Positions 18,641 through 27,970 are shown, counted from the stretch's first letter. The stretch: 64,000 nucleotides of DNA from Pseudomonas rhizosphaerae (GCF_000761155.1 NZ_CP009533.1:2985001-3049000); one strand, 5' to 3'. The notes: generated from the letters alone by a model not told the origin. Numbers and translations are program-made.

Positions 18641-19042
18641 ATGAACATTGGCCAGGCCGCCCGTGAAAGCGGCCTCAGCGCAAAGATGATCCGTTACTAC
18701 GAATCCATCGGACTGCTCAAGCCAGCCCTGCGCAGCGACAGCGGCTACCGCCTGTATCAGGCTGCAGACCTGCACACACTTGGCTTCATCAAGCGCTCAC
18801 GAGATTTAGGGTTTTCCCTGGAAGAAGTGGCGAAGCTGTTGACGCTGTGGCAGGACCGCCAGCGCGCCAGTGCCGATGTGAAGCAGTTGGCACGCAGGCA
18901 CATCGACGAGCTCGACCGCCGCATTGGCGAGCTGAGCAACCTGCGTGACACCCTGGAGCATCTGGTAGACCACTGCCACGGCGACGACCGCCCGGACTGC
19001 CCGATCCTTCAGGAACTGGCGTCCGGGGGCTGCTGCAACTGA
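18641..19042 (+). CDS. cueR: Copper-responsive MerR-family regulator CueR
   Basis: A 133-residue MerR regulator: N-terminal winged helix (NIGQAARESGLSAKMIRYYE), long dimerisation helix, and the Cu(I) loop with Cys112 and Cys120 in CHGDDRPDC, matching E. coli CueR numbering. Ser77 (monovalent-ion selectivity) is present, and the C-terminus carries a GCC pair. Activates copper-efflux genes on Cu(I)/Ag(I) binding. Two matching operators lie at 18086 and 18581. A weak hairpin (TGGGG/CCCCA, 19046–19063) separates it from the convergent kinase gene. Confidence 0.95.
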   Translation: MNIGQAARESGLSAKMIRYYESIGLLKPALRSDSGYRLYQAADLHTLGFIKRSRDLGFSLEEVAKLLTLWQDRQRASADVKQLARRHIDELDRRIGELSNLRDTLEHLVDHCHGDDRPDCPILQELASGGCCN

Positions 19043-19079
19043 CACTGGGGAAGAACTACCCCATTGCATGACCGACGGT

Positions 19080-19973
19080 TTACTGCAACCAGGGCGGTGG
19101 CGGTTCTTCGGTGGTCTTGGTCGGCTGATCGTCGGCTTCGCGCGCGGCACGTCGGCGAATGTCGTCCAGGCGCGCGGCCTCGATTTCACGCATGACGCCG
19201 CCGACATCGGCCTCCACTTCCTCTTCGGCGAACTCGCCCGTCAGCACACTGGCAGGGTGCAGCTTGCCTTCTTCGTACAGCGCCCACATTTCCTTGGCGT
19301 AGCGCGTCTGGCGAAGCTCGGGGGCGAAGCGACCGAAATAGCTGGCCATGTTGCCAACGTCGCGCTCCAGCATGCTGAAGGCATGGTTGTTGCCCGCCGC
19401 GTCCACGGCCTGGGGCAGATCGATGATTACCGGGCCGTCGGGGGTGAGCAGTACGTTGAACTCCGAGAGGTCACCGTGCACCAGACCCGTGCAGAGCATG
19501 AGCACGATCTGGTGGATGAGGAACGCGTGGTATTCACGGGCCTGATCGGGCTCCAGCTCGACGTCATTCAGACGTGGCGCCGCATCGCCGTACTCGTCGC
19601 AGATCATCTCCATGAGCAGCACGCCCTCGAGAAAATCGTACGGCTTGGGCACACGCACACCGGCGCTGGCCAGCTTGAACAGCGCCGCGACCTCGGCGTT
19701 CTGCCAGGCATCTTCGGTTTCCTTGCGGCCGAACTTCGAGCCCTTGGCCATGGCCCGCGCCTGTCGGCTGTTGCGCACCTTGCGGCCTTCCTGATACTCG
19801 GCCGCCTGGCGAAAGCTTCGTTTGTTCGCCTCCTTGTAGACCTTGGCGCAGCGCAATTCCTTGCCACAGCGCACCACATAGACAGCTGCTTCTTTACCGC
19901 TCATCAGCGGTCGCAGCACCTCGTCCACCAGACCGTCCTCGATCAGCGGTTCAATGCGTTTTGGAGTCTTCAT
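19080..19973 (-). CDS. RIO1-family serine kinase
   Basis: A 297-residue atypical kinase of the bacterial RIO group (like PA4780). Nucleotide-binding MSGKEAAVYVV and ELRCAKVYKE, catalytic loop LVHGDLSEFNVLL (His-Gly-Asp…Asn) and metal-binding VIIDLPQAVD are intact. A basic insert (FRQAAEYQEGRKVRNSRQ) and an acidic, Pro-rich C-terminal tail flank the kinase. Bacterial substrates are not established. Convergent with cueR. Confidence 0.9.
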   Translation of the reverse strand: MKTPKRIEPLIEDGLVDEVLRPLMSGKEAAVYVVRCGKELRCAKVYKEANKRSFRQAAEYQEGRKVRNSRQARAMAKGSKFGRKETEDAWQNAEVAALFKLASAGVRVPKPYDFLEGVLLMEMICDEYGDAAPRLNDVELEPDQAREYHAFLIHQIVLMLCTGLVHGDLSEFNVLLTPDGPVIIDLPQAVDAAGNNHAFSMLERDVGNMASYFGRFAPELRQTRYAKEMWALYEEGKLHPASVLTGEFAEEEVEADVGGVMREIEAARLDDIRRRAAREADDQPTKTTEEPPPPWLQ

Positions 19974-20138
19974 CAGCTTTTATTCTGGGTCCTTCGTAGC
20001 CAAACACGCGAATTCTGACGGCATCCTCTCACAGCGAGCGCGGCTTGCCGACCCGAGCCTGTAAAAGGATGCAAACAACTCGCCAAGCGATGGGCGATCA
20101 TAGCGCTTTCGCAGCCTGCGGACCGCGCCGCTCGCCCA

Positions 20139-20921
20139 TTAAAGTTCGCCCGGGGTGAAGCCGAACAACCCCTTGAATGCGGCGATGAAGGCGGATGTCG
20201 ATTCGTAACCGTTGTTCAGCGCAGCGGTGGTCACGCTGTCACCCTTCTCCAGGGCTTGCAGCGAGGACAGCAGCCGCATGCGCTGGCGCCAGGCGCGGAA
20301 GCTCAGGCCGGTTTCGCGCTGGAACAAGCGCATCAGGGTTTTCTCCGAGGTGCCGAGACGGCCAGCCCATTGCGTCAGCGTGGTGGTTTGATCGGGAGCG
20401 GCGATCAACTCGTTGCACAGGGCCAATAACCGATGTTCCCTGGGCAGGGGCAGGGAGAACGCTACCTCGGGCAGCACCGCCAGTTGATCCAGCAACACCT
20501 GCACCAGCCGCGCCTGCGCGGTGTCGCCTGCCGGGTATTCGTGGGGCAGCTCGCAGAACCCCTTGATCAGCTCGCGTGCCAGCGGTGTGACCTCGAGCAC
20601 CTTGCAATGCTGGGTAAGCCACGGCGATTCATCCCGGCGTACGTACAGGCTGCGCATCTCGGCGCGCATCGAAGTGACGACCTTGTGTTCCACACCGGCC
20701 GGAATCCAGATGCCCCATTGCGGCGGCGCGAAGAAGTTGCCTTCGTCGGTATGCACGCCCAGAACGCCGCTGATGGCGTAGGAAAACTGCGCCCAGTCGT
20801 GTCGATGGGCGGGTGTCCACGACCCTGCGCCCAGGCTTTCGGCGCGTGCATACAGGGGCCGAGGCAGACTGACCAGGGCAGGAATGGCGCGTGGTGGCGA
20901 AACTTGTCCGTTTGCCGGCAT
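20139..20921 (-). CDS. AraC-family regulator with N-terminal cupin domain
   Basis: A 260-residue regulator. The N-terminal half is an AraC-type cupin (TPAHRHDWAQFSYAISGVL, WIPAGVEHKV). The C-terminal half holds two helix-turn-helix units (TLTQWAGRLGTSEKTLMRLF and VTTAALNNGYESTSAFIAAF, then FGFTPGEL). ATG 20921 follows AGAGGG. Divergent from the SBF-type transporter with an 87-base gap, so it probably controls that gene. Confidence 0.87.
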   Translation of the reverse strand: MPANGQVSPPRAIPALVSLPRPLYARAESLGAGSWTPAHRHDWAQFSYAISGVLGVHTDEGNFFAPPQWGIWIPAGVEHKVVTSMRAEMRSLYVRRDESPWLTQHCKVLEVTPLARELIKGFCELPHEYPAGDTAQARLVQVLLDQLAVLPEVAFSLPLPREHRLLALCNELIAAPDQTTTLTQWAGRLGTSEKTLMRLFQRETGLSFRAWRQRMRLLSSLQALEKGDSVTTAALNNGYESTSAFIAAFKGLFGFTPGEL

Positions 20922-21008
20922 TGATTGGCCCTCTATCGCGAGACGGTAGGAGAGTGCCTGAGTTAGCCTGTGGATCTCAATGTCCATCGACGTACAGGCG
21001 ATTCACTC

Positions 21009-22040
21009 ATGCACATTTTCAAACACCTCAAGCGCGTGGTGACCGACTGGTTTCTCTGCGGCATGGTGCTGGCGGTCTTTCTGGCCTGGCTGTTTCCGCG
21101 GTTCGGCGCCACGGGCGGGGCCATGCATGCAGGCCTGGTGACCAATATCGGCGTGTTCATCGTGTTCTTTCTGCATGGCATGAACCTGTCCAGCGAGCAG
21201 ATTCGCCATGGCTTGAAGAACTGGCGCCTGCACGTCATGGTCCAGGCCTTCACCTTCGTAGTATTCCCACTCCTGTGGCTGGCCTGCGACAAGACACTCG
21301 GTGCCTTCATACCCGGGACTCTGATGGTGGGCTTCCTGTACCTGGCCGCCTTGCCGTCGACCATCTCGTCATCGGTGGCACTGACCGGCAGTGCGGGCGG
21401 CAATGTGCCGGCGGCGATTCTCAATGCCAGCCTGTCCAGCGTGCTGGGTATCTTCATCACGCCGTTTCTGTGTGCACTGGTAATCGGCGGTGGTTCGGGC
21501 GGCATCGACCTGGGTGAGACCCTGCTGGACCTGTGCGCCATGCTGCTGTTGCCGCTGGTTCTGGGGCAACTGTTGCGGCCGTTGTTCGGCACGTTTTTCG
21601 GACGGCACAAGCGCTACACCAACCTGATCGACAAGGCGGTGATCCTGCTGCTGGTGTATGCGGCCTTCTGCAACTCGATGGTGTCGGGGTTGTGGCAACA
21701 GCAAGGGCCGTCAGTACTGGCCATGGCGGTCGGAGGCAGTGCCCTGCTGTTGGCGCTGATTCTGTTGCTGACCACGCGCACCGCCAAGTGGCTGGGGTTC
21801 AACCACGCCGACAAGGTGGCTGCGGTGTTCTGCGCCAGCAAGAAATCCCTGGCCGCCGGCGCGCCGATGGCGGCGCTGATTTTCAACGGCAACCCCGGCC
21901 TGGGCCTGATCCTGCTGCCGATCATGATCTACCACCCGCTGCAGTTGATCGTGTGTTCGATCATGGCGGAAAACTATGCCAATCGGCTGCGCATGGAAGC
22001 GGCCGGCCTGCCCCTGGACGCCACCGTCACCGCTCGATGA
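21009..22040 (+). CDS. Bile acid:sodium symporter-like transporter (SBF/YfeH family)
   Basis: A 343-residue membrane protein with about nine to ten helices. MNLSSEQIRHGLKNWRLH, LPSTISSSVALTGSAGGN and CASKKSLAAGAPMAALIF are the conserved blocks of the SBF-like (PF13593-type) family. Substrate unknown. Start at ATG 21009 (MHIFKHLKRVV). Its 3' end overlaps the convergent thiolase gene by 14 bases. Divergent AraC gene upstream is the likely regulator. Confidence 0.85.
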   Translation: MHIFKHLKRVVTDWFLCGMVLAVFLAWLFPRFGATGGAMHAGLVTNIGVFIVFFLHGMNLSSEQIRHGLKNWRLHVMVQAFTFVVFPLLWLACDKTLGAFIPGTLMVGFLYLAALPSTISSSVALTGSAGGNVPAAILNASLSSVLGIFITPFLCALVIGGGSGGIDLGETLLDLCAMLLLPLVLGQLLRPLFGTFFGRHKRYTNLIDKAVILLLVYAAFCNSMVSGLWQQQGPSVLAMAVGGSALLLALILLLTTRTAKWLGFNHADKVAAVFCASKKSLAAGAPMAALIFNGNPGLGLILLPIMIYHPLQLIVCSIMAENYANRLRMEAAGLPLDATVTAR

Positions 22041-23316
22041 TAGCGGTGACGCCCTGACCGCCGGCGGCGCAGATGGAGATCAGACCGCGGCCGCTGCCTG
22101 CGGTCGCCAGAAGCTTGCTCAGGTTGCCCAGAATACGGCCACCGGTGGCCGCGAACGGGTGCCCTGCCGCCAGGGAGCTGCCCTTGACGTTGAGGCGGGA
22201 GCGATCGATCGACCCCAGGGGTGCATCCAGCCCCAGACGGGTACGGCAATAGTCCGCGTCTTCCCAGGCCTTGAGCGTGCAGAGTACCTGTGCGGCAAAG
22301 GCTTCATGAATTTCGTAGTAGTCGAAGTCCTGCAGGCTCAAACCGTTGCGGGCCAGCAGTCGCGGTACCGCGTAGACCGGGGCCATCAGCAGCCCTTCCT
22401 CGCCGCCGACGAAATCAACCGCAGCGGTTTCGCCGTCGCGCCAGTACGCAAGTACGGGCAGCCCGCGCTCCTTTGCCCATGCTTCGCTGGCCAACAGCAC
22501 CACCGAAGCGCCGTCGGTCAAAGGCGTGGAGTTGCCTGCCGTGAGCGTACCCTGCGGGCCTTTCTCGAACACCGGCTTGAGCGCCGCCAGTTTGTCCAGG
22601 GTCAGGTCGGGACGCAGGTTATGGTCACGCACCAGACCACCGAACGGCGTACTGAGGTCGTCGTGCCACCCTTGGGCATAGGCCGCCGCCAGGTTCTGAT
22701 GGCTGAGCAGCGCCAATTCATCCTGCTCCTGGCGAGGAATGGCCCAGTGTTGCGCCATCAGCTCGCAGTGCTGTCCCATCGATAATCCAGTACGGGGCTC
22801 GCCGTTGCGTGGCAATTCGGGTTTCAAATGCTGTGGTCGCAGTTGCAACAACGCCTTGGCCCGTTCGCCGAGGGATTTCGCACGATGGGTTTGCAACAAG
22901 ATCTGACGCAGGCCTTCATCGACCGCGATCGGTGCGTCGGAGGCACTGTCGACGCCGCCGGCAATGCCGCATTCGATCTGGCCCAGGGCAATCTTGTTGG
23001 CCACCAGCAGCGCGGTCTCCAGGCCCGTGCCGCAAGCCTGCTGGACATCGTAGGCCGGGGTCTGCGCGGACAGCCGCGAGCCGAGTACGCATTCACGGGT
23101 CAGATTGAAATCGCGGGAGTGCTTGAGCACCGCGCCAGCCACGACTTCGCCCAACCGCAGGCCGTGCAGCGCATGGCGTTCGATCAGGCCCTCAAGCGCG
23201 GCGGTGAGCATGGCCTGGTTGCCGAGCCGGGCGTAAGGCCCATTGGCACGCGCGAACGGGATACGGTTGCTGCCGACGATGGCGACCCGGCGCACCGTAT
23301 TCGTGTCAAGGTTCAT
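22027..23316 (-). CDS. Acetyl-CoA C-acetyltransferase (thiolase, FadI-like)
   Basis: A 429-residue thiolase. Nucleophile cysteine in DVQQACGTGLE, second-site histidine in EIHEAFAAQVL, and C-terminal catalytic Cys in ISICAAGGQG; NVKGSSLAAGHPFAATGG supplies the other conserved His. ATG 23316 (MNLDTNTVRRVAIVG) has AGGA at proper distance; an ATG three codons upstream is possible. Divergent from the fabG-like/MaoC pair, giving a small fatty-acyl module (thiolase, ketoreductase, hydratase). Confidence 0.88.
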   Translation of the reverse strand: MNLDTNTVRRVAIVGSNRIPFARANGPYARLGNQAMLTAALEGLIERHALHGLRLGEVVAGAVLKHSRDFNLTRECVLGSRLSAQTPAYDVQQACGTGLETALLVANKIALGQIECGIAGGVDSASDAPIAVDEGLRQILLQTHRAKSLGERAKALLQLRPQHLKPELPRNGEPRTGLSMGQHCELMAQHWAIPRQEQDELALLSHQNLAAAYAQGWHDDLSTPFGGLVRDHNLRPDLTLDKLAALKPVFEKGPQGTLTAGNSTPLTDGASVVLLASEAWAKERGLPVLAYWRDGETAAVDFVGGEEGLLMAPVYAVPRLLARNGLSLQDFDYYEIHEAFAAQVLCTLKAWEDADYCRTRLGLDAPLGSIDRSRLNVKGSSLAAGHPFAATGGRILGNLSKLLATAGSGRGLISICAAGGQGVTAIIER

Positions 23317-23421
23317 GGCGGACATCCTGGGTTGGAAGAAACGTGCTGCAAAGGACCCAGGCGAACGACGCGGGCCTTGCCGTGGTCCACACTTTGAACC
23401 CTTTGACCCGGAGCACGTTCC

Positions 23422-24762
23422 ATGTCCGATCGATATATCGACTTCGCCAACTCCGACCTCGGTCGTCGCCTGGTAGGTGCTGTCGGCCTGCCATCGCCGG
23501 CGCGTCTGGAGCGATGGCAGGCCGGGCGATTGCGACCTGTGGAAGGCGCCCTGCTGTTGGGCGGCGGCGCTCTGGCGAACAAAGTGGCCGGCTTTGCCCA
23601 ACGCTTGACCGACACCGCCTACGGTGTCGGCGACCTCCCAGATTGGACGGCAGGGCTAGGCCCCAAACTCAAGGCTGTGGTTTTCGACGCCAGCGCCATC
23701 GCCGACAGCTCGCAACTGGCACGCCTGCGCGAGTTCTTCCAGCCGGTGATCAAGAGCCTGGACCACAACGCGCATATCGTCATCCTTGGACGCAACCCGC
23801 GCGACCTGGACGATCCCGAAGCGCACATTGCCCAACGCGCGATAGAAGGTTTCAGCCGGTCGCTGGCCAAGGAACTGCGCAACGGCGGTACTTTGCAGTT
23901 GCTGTATGTCGCGCCACAAGCCGATGAGCAACTCGAAGGTGCCTTGCGCTTTTTTCTCTCGCCCAAGAGCGCGTTCGTGTCTGGCCAGGTGCTGTCGCTG
24001 CAAGCCAGCAACTCGCAGGTCACCGACTGGACCCGCCCCCTGGCCGGCCGCAAGGCACTGGTCACAGGTGCCGCACGTGGTATCGGCGCCTCGATCGCGG
24101 AAACCCTCGCGCGCGACGGTGCCGAGGTGATCCTGCTCGACGTGCCCCAGGCCCGCCATGACCTGGAAGCGCTGGCAGCGCGCCTGGGCGGCCGTACGAT
24201 AGACCTGGATATCTGCGCCAGCGATGCGCCCAGTCGCCTGATCGAAGCGCTGCCCGAGGGGGTCGACATCGTCGTGCACAACGCAGGCATCACCCGTGAC
24301 AAGACGCTGGTCAACATGACGCCCGAGTACTGGGACTCGGTCCTTGCGGTCAATCTGCTCGCCCCGCAACGCCTGACCCAGGCGTTGTTCGACAGTGGCA
24401 CCTTGCGCGATGACGGCCGAGTGGTGCTGCTGTCGTCGACCTCAGGCCTTGCCGGTAACCGCGGGCAGAGCAACTATGCAGCCAGCAAGGCCGGACTAAT
24501 CGGCCTGGCCGAGGCGTTTGCGGCCCGGCTGGCCACGCGCGGCGCAACTATCAACGCCGTGGCGCCGGGCTTCATCGAAACCGGCATGACCGCGCAGATG
24601 CCCTTCGCCCTGCGCGAAGCCGGCCGACGCATGAGTTCGCTGGGCCAGGGAGGTCAGCCCCAGGACGTTGCCGAAGCGATCGCCTGGTTGGCGCAGCCCG
24701 GCAGCGGCGCCGTCAATGGTCAGGTCCTGCGCGTGTGCGGCCAAAGCATTCTGGGAGCCTGA
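23422..24762 (+). CDS. 3-oxoacyl-ACP/CoA reductase, long FabG (FabG4-like)
   Basis: A 446-residue, two-domain SDR. The first ~210 residues are a degenerate Rossmann-like domain; the second is a full ketoreductase with VTGAARGIGASIAETLA, HNAGITRDKTL, catalytic Ser in LSSTSG and YAASKAGL, and VAPGFIETGMT. This two-domain layout is that of high-molecular-weight FabG (FabG4). Followed two bases later by a MaoC gene on the same strand. Confidence 0.87.
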   Translation: MSDRYIDFANSDLGRRLVGAVGLPSPARLERWQAGRLRPVEGALLLGGGALANKVAGFAQRLTDTAYGVGDLPDWTAGLGPKLKAVVFDASAIADSSQLARLREFFQPVIKSLDHNAHIVILGRNPRDLDDPEAHIAQRAIEGFSRSLAKELRNGGTLQLLYVAPQADEQLEGALRFFLSPKSAFVSGQVLSLQASNSQVTDWTRPLAGRKALVTGAARGIGASIAETLARDGAEVILLDVPQARHDLEALAARLGGRTIDLDICASDAPSRLIEALPEGVDIVVHNAGITRDKTLVNMTPEYWDSVLAVNLLAPQRLTQALFDSGTLRDDGRVVLLSSTSGLAGNRGQSNYAASKAGLIGLAEAFAARLATRGATINAVAPGFIETGMTAQMPFALREAGRRMSSLGQGGQPQDVAEAIAWLAQPGSGAVNGQVLRVCGQSILGA

Positions 24763-24763
24763 C

Positions 24764-25630
24764 ATGGCCATCCATTGGCAGACCCTGACGCGCAACCCCG
24801 ACCTGCCCAGCGCCTACTTGAAAGCTGCGTTCAACCGCAAGGTCACCGGCGAGCGCCTGCCCGAGCTGGGTCTGCGCTGCAGCCTGTCGGCCGACCCGCG
24901 GCACCTGGCGGCCTACCGCGAGCGGTGCGGATTCGGTGAGGGTGGCATGTTGCCTGCCACCTACCCGCACGTCCTGGCGTTTGCCTTGCAGATGCACCTG
25001 CTGACCGATAAACACTTCCCGTTCCCCCTGCTGGGCCTGGTGCATCTGCGCAATCGTATCCAGGTATTGCGCCCCTTGGGCGGCGTTGCCGGCGTACGGG
25101 TCAGCGTACACGCGCAGAATCTGCAAGCCCATGAGAAAGGCGTGACGTTCGACCTGGTAACCCAGGTCGATGACCCTTTAGGTCCGCTCTGGCAGGAACA
25201 CAGCACAATGCTGTGTCGCCAGGCCCGGATCGAAGGTTTGTCACAGCCGGTGCAGGCCCCGGCTCAACCGGCCGAGCCGGCGCTGGTGGCCGTGCATCGC
25301 TGGTATGCCGCCGCCGATACCGGGCGACGCTACGCGCGGGTGTCGGGCGACTACAACCCGATTCACCTCAGTGCCCTGAGTGCTCGCCTGTTCGGTTTTC
25401 CCACTGCCATCGCCCACGGCATGTGGAGCTTGGCGCAGACCGTGGCGGCCTTGCGCGAACGCCTGCCGCGGAGCAATTACCAGTTGGCGGTGGAATTCCA
25501 CAAGCCAGTACGTCTGCCCAGCGAGTTGATCCTGAGCGCCAGTGCCGCAGGCCTGGATGGGCAATTGGCGCTGCATGGCCGCGACGATCTGTTGCACATG
25601 AGCGGAACCTGGGGGCCGGTGGCCCAGTAG
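24764..25630 (+). CDS. MaoC-family (R)-specific enoyl-CoA hydratase/dehydratase
   Basis: A 288-residue double-hotdog protein. The C-terminal hotdog carries the hydratase-2 motif: Asp in VSGDYNPIHLS, His and FGFPTAIAHGMWS. The N-terminal half is a divergent hotdog (LRNRIQVLRPLGG). ATG 24764 lies two bases after the fabG stop and follows GGGAG, so the two are co-translated. Probably hydrates trans-2-enoyl-CoA/ACP for the adjacent reductase; the acyl substrate is unknown. Confidence 0.85.
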   Translation: MAIHWQTLTRNPDLPSAYLKAAFNRKVTGERLPELGLRCSLSADPRHLAAYRERCGFGEGGMLPATYPHVLAFALQMHLLTDKHFPFPLLGLVHLRNRIQVLRPLGGVAGVRVSVHAQNLQAHEKGVTFDLVTQVDDPLGPLWQEHSTMLCRQARIEGLSQPVQAPAQPAEPALVAVHRWYAAADTGRRYARVSGDYNPIHLSALSARLFGFPTAIAHGMWSLAQTVAALRERLPRSNYQLAVEFHKPVRLPSELILSASAAGLDGQLALHGRDDLLHMSGTWGPVAQ

Positions 25631-25684
25631 CTATTGCGTTCGGCAAAGTTCGGCTTGAAGCTATGCGCCTTCAGGAGCTTTGCA

Positions 25685-25990
25685 ATGAACCTAGACGCAC
25701 TTATCCAACGCCTGCACCAGATTCGTGAAAACAACGACTGGCGGCGTTTCCACAGCCCGAAAAACCTGGCCATGGCGGCCAGCGTCGAGATGTCCGAACT
25801 GCTGGAAATCTTCCAGTGGCTGACCGAAGACCAGTCGCGACAACTGTCGGCCGAGCAACTCGAACACGCCGGCCAAGAGGTCGGCGATGTGGTGCTGTAC
25901 CTGTTGCTGCTGTGCAGTGAACTGGGGCTGGACATGGATCAGGTGGTACGCGCCAAGCTGGCCGACAGCGAACGGCGGTTCGCTCGATGA
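25685..25990 (+). CDS. MazG-like nucleotide pyrophosphohydrolase (RS21-C6/dCTPase type)
   Basis: A 101-residue all-alpha NTP pyrophosphohydrolase. The Mg2+ site is visible as MAASVEMSELLEIFQW (E-x2-E) and AGQEVGDVVLYLLLL (E-x2-D). Family members hydrolyse (d)NTPs such as dCTP and help clean the nucleotide pool. AGGAG precedes ATG 25685. Its stop overlaps the start of the methyltransferase gene (ATGA). Confidence 0.88.
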   Translation: MNLDALIQRLHQIRENNDWRRFHSPKNLAMAASVEMSELLEIFQWLTEDQSRQLSAEQLEHAGQEVGDVVLYLLLLCSELGLDMDQVVRAKLADSERRFAR

Positions 25991-26736
25991 GCGACCGCCA
26001 TTTCGATCAGCTGGCGACCCGTTTCGCGGAAAAGATCTATGGCGGCGCCAAGGGCGCGATCCGACTGGCCGTGCTTCAGGCCGATCTGCTCGAAGCGTTG
26101 CCGAAGCGATCCCTGCGCGTGCTGGACGTCGGTGGTGGCCTGGGCCACATGGCCTTGTGGCTGGCCGAGCAAGGCCATCAGGTCACCTTGAGCGAACCAG
26201 CCGAGCCGATGCTCGACGGCGCCCGCGAGCGCTTTGCCGCCGCAGGCCAGAACGCCACGTTCATCCAGGCGTCCTGGCAACAGTTGCCCGAGCTCGAGCT
26301 ACCTGCATTCGACCTGGTGATCTGCCACGCGGTGCTGGAATGGCTGGCCGAACCCCATGCCATTCTGCCCGTCCTGCATTCGCTGACCGCCGCACATGGC
26401 TGGCTGTCGCTGGCGTTCTACAACCGCGATGCGCTGGTCTATCGCAACTTGCTCAAGGGTCACTTCCGCAAGCTGCACAGCAATGAGCTGGCCGGCGAGA
26501 AGCAGAGCCTGACGCCCCAGCAGCCGCTGGACCCACGCGAGCTGGCCACGCAACTTGAAGGCACATGGCGTGTCGAATCAACAAGCGGTGTCCGCGTGTT
26601 CCATGACTACATGCCCATCGACTTCCAGAAGCGCGCCGACCTTGAGCAACTGGTGGAAATGGAGCTGGCCCATCGTCGGCATCCGGCATTCGCTGGCCTG
26701 GGTCGCTACCTGCACTGGATCTGCCGCCCCGCTTGA
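25987..26736 (+). CDS. cmoM: tRNA 5-carboxymethoxyuridine methyltransferase CmoM
   Basis: A 249-residue class I SAM methyltransferase that methylates cmo5U34 to mcmo5U34 in tRNA. It aligns with E. coli CmoM: DRHFDQLATRFAEKIYGGAKG at the start (motif split), SAM motif I VLDVGGGLGHMALWLAE, CHAVLEWLAEP, SLAFYNRDAL and TGVRVFHDY-like STSGVRVFHDYMP, ending LGRYLHWICR. ATGA overlap with the MazG-like gene indicates an operon. Confidence 0.85.
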   Translation: MSDRHFDQLATRFAEKIYGGAKGAIRLAVLQADLLEALPKRSLRVLDVGGGLGHMALWLAEQGHQVTLSEPAEPMLDGARERFAAAGQNATFIQASWQQLPELELPAFDLVICHAVLEWLAEPHAILPVLHSLTAAHGWLSLAFYNRDALVYRNLLKGHFRKLHSNELAGEKQSLTPQQPLDPRELATQLEGTWRVESTSGVRVFHDYMPIDFQKRADLEQLVEMELAHRRHPAFAGLGRYLHWICRPA

Positions 26737-26770
26737 TCGGTATTCTTGATCGGTATTAGTGGAGACTGCC

Positions 26771-27388
26771 ATGCGTCGCCTGTCCCTTTGCGCTGTTTGC
26801 CTGGCCTTGGCGGCCTGTCAAAGCCCCAACCCCTACGTCGCCAGTTCCAGACCCTTGCCGCCGGCACCTGCGCAAGCGGCACAGACGTTCGATGCCAGTG
26901 CCTACCCGGCACCCCCGCGCGATTACGCTCGGTACCGCAATTGGGCGTGGGTCAATGGCCAACTGCCTGCTGGCACCAGTTGGGCGGACTCGGCACAGAT
27001 TGCCGAAGCGGTCAGCAACGCGCTCGACCAACGTGGCTTGCGACCCCAGCGCGGCGGTGACACTGCAGACCTGCGAGTCGGCACCAGCCTGCGCATGGAA
27101 ACCCGCCTGCAACAGACCCGCGACGACGTTGGCTACGGCGCTGGTTATGGGGGCGGTTATGGCCCCTACGATCGCTATGACCGCTTCGGTGGCTATGGCA
27201 GTTATCCAGTGGTGCGCACCTACCAGATCCAGGTAATGGTGGTGCGCATCGACCTGTTCGACGGCAAAAGCGGCCAGCCTGTCTGGAGCGCCAGTGCTGA
27301 AACCAGCAGCCAGGGCAGCCTGAGCGATCGTAACGAGGCGTTACGTAACGCGGTGCAAAAGGCGCTCACGGCTTATCCTCCGTCCTGA
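26771..27388 (+). CDS. DUF4136-type lipoprotein (first of a tandem pair)
   Basis: A 205-residue predicted lipoprotein: [16 protein letters not shown] gives a lipobox LAAC with Cys16. The mature part has the DUF4136 pattern ([48 protein letters not shown]) with a Gly/Tyr-rich insert before the final strands. Function of this family is unknown. GGAG precedes ATG 26771. A paralogue follows after 18 bases. Confidence 0.82.
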   Translation: MRRLSLCAVCLALAACQSPNPYVASSRPLPPAPAQAAQTFDASAYPAPPRDYARYRNWAWVNGQLPAGTSWADSAQIAEAVSNALDQRGLRPQRGGDTADLRVGTSLRMETRLQQTRDDVGYGAGYGGGYGPYDRYDRFGGYGSYPVVRTYQIQVMVVRIDLFDGKSGQPVWSASAETSSQGSLSDRNEALRNAVQKALTAYPPS

Positions 27389-27406
27389 TCCACAGGAGAT
27401 TTCATC

Positions 27407-27970
27407 ATGTTGCGTCGTCTTGCCGTTCTACCGTTGGCCCTGGTACTGGCCGCGTGCCAAACCCCTCGGGTCAATCATGACTTCGATGCAAGCCGCGACT
27501 TCGGGGCCTACCGCAGTTGGGCCTGGAAAGAGCCGGCGGTGCAATATCGGCCGGACGATCCACGGGTCCGCAGCGATCTCACCGAGCAGCGCATTCGCCA
27601 GGCGGTAAGCAGTCAACTCGATCAGCGCGGCCTGCGACCTGCCGCTGCCGGTGGCCGTGCCGACGTGACCTTGCAAGCGTACCTGATCGTCGACAACCGT
27701 CAGCAGCAGGTCACCACCAACTACGGCGGCGGTTGGGGCGGTGGTTACTGGGGGCCGTACTGGGCCTCACCTGCCATGAATGAAACGCGCAACATCGACT
27801 ACAAAGTGGCGACCCTGCAGCTGGACATGCTCGATGCCCGGGACGGCAAGTTGGTGTGGCGTGGCAGTACCGAACAGTTGGTCAACGACAATGCCGTGTC
27901 GCCCAATGAACGCAGCACTGTCATCCAGAAGGCAGTGAACGACATTCTTTCCACCTACCCGCCACGCTGA
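27407..27970 (+). CDS. DUF4136-type lipoprotein (second of a tandem pair)
   Basis: A 187-residue lipoprotein, lipobox LAAC at Cys17. [29 protein letters not shown] and LDARDGKLVWRGSTEQ mirror the preceding gene, showing tandem duplication with divergence. AGGAG precedes the ATG. No enzymatic motif is visible; envelope location is the only safe statement. Confidence 0.82.
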   Translation: MLRRLAVLPLALVLAACQTPRVNHDFDASRDFGAYRSWAWKEPAVQYRPDDPRVRSDLTEQRIRQAVSSQLDQRGLRPAAAGGRADVTLQAYLIVDNRQQQVTTNYGGGWGGGYWGPYWASPAMNETRNIDYKVATLQLDMLDARDGKLVWRGSTEQLVNDNAVSPNERSTVIQKAVNDILSTYPPR

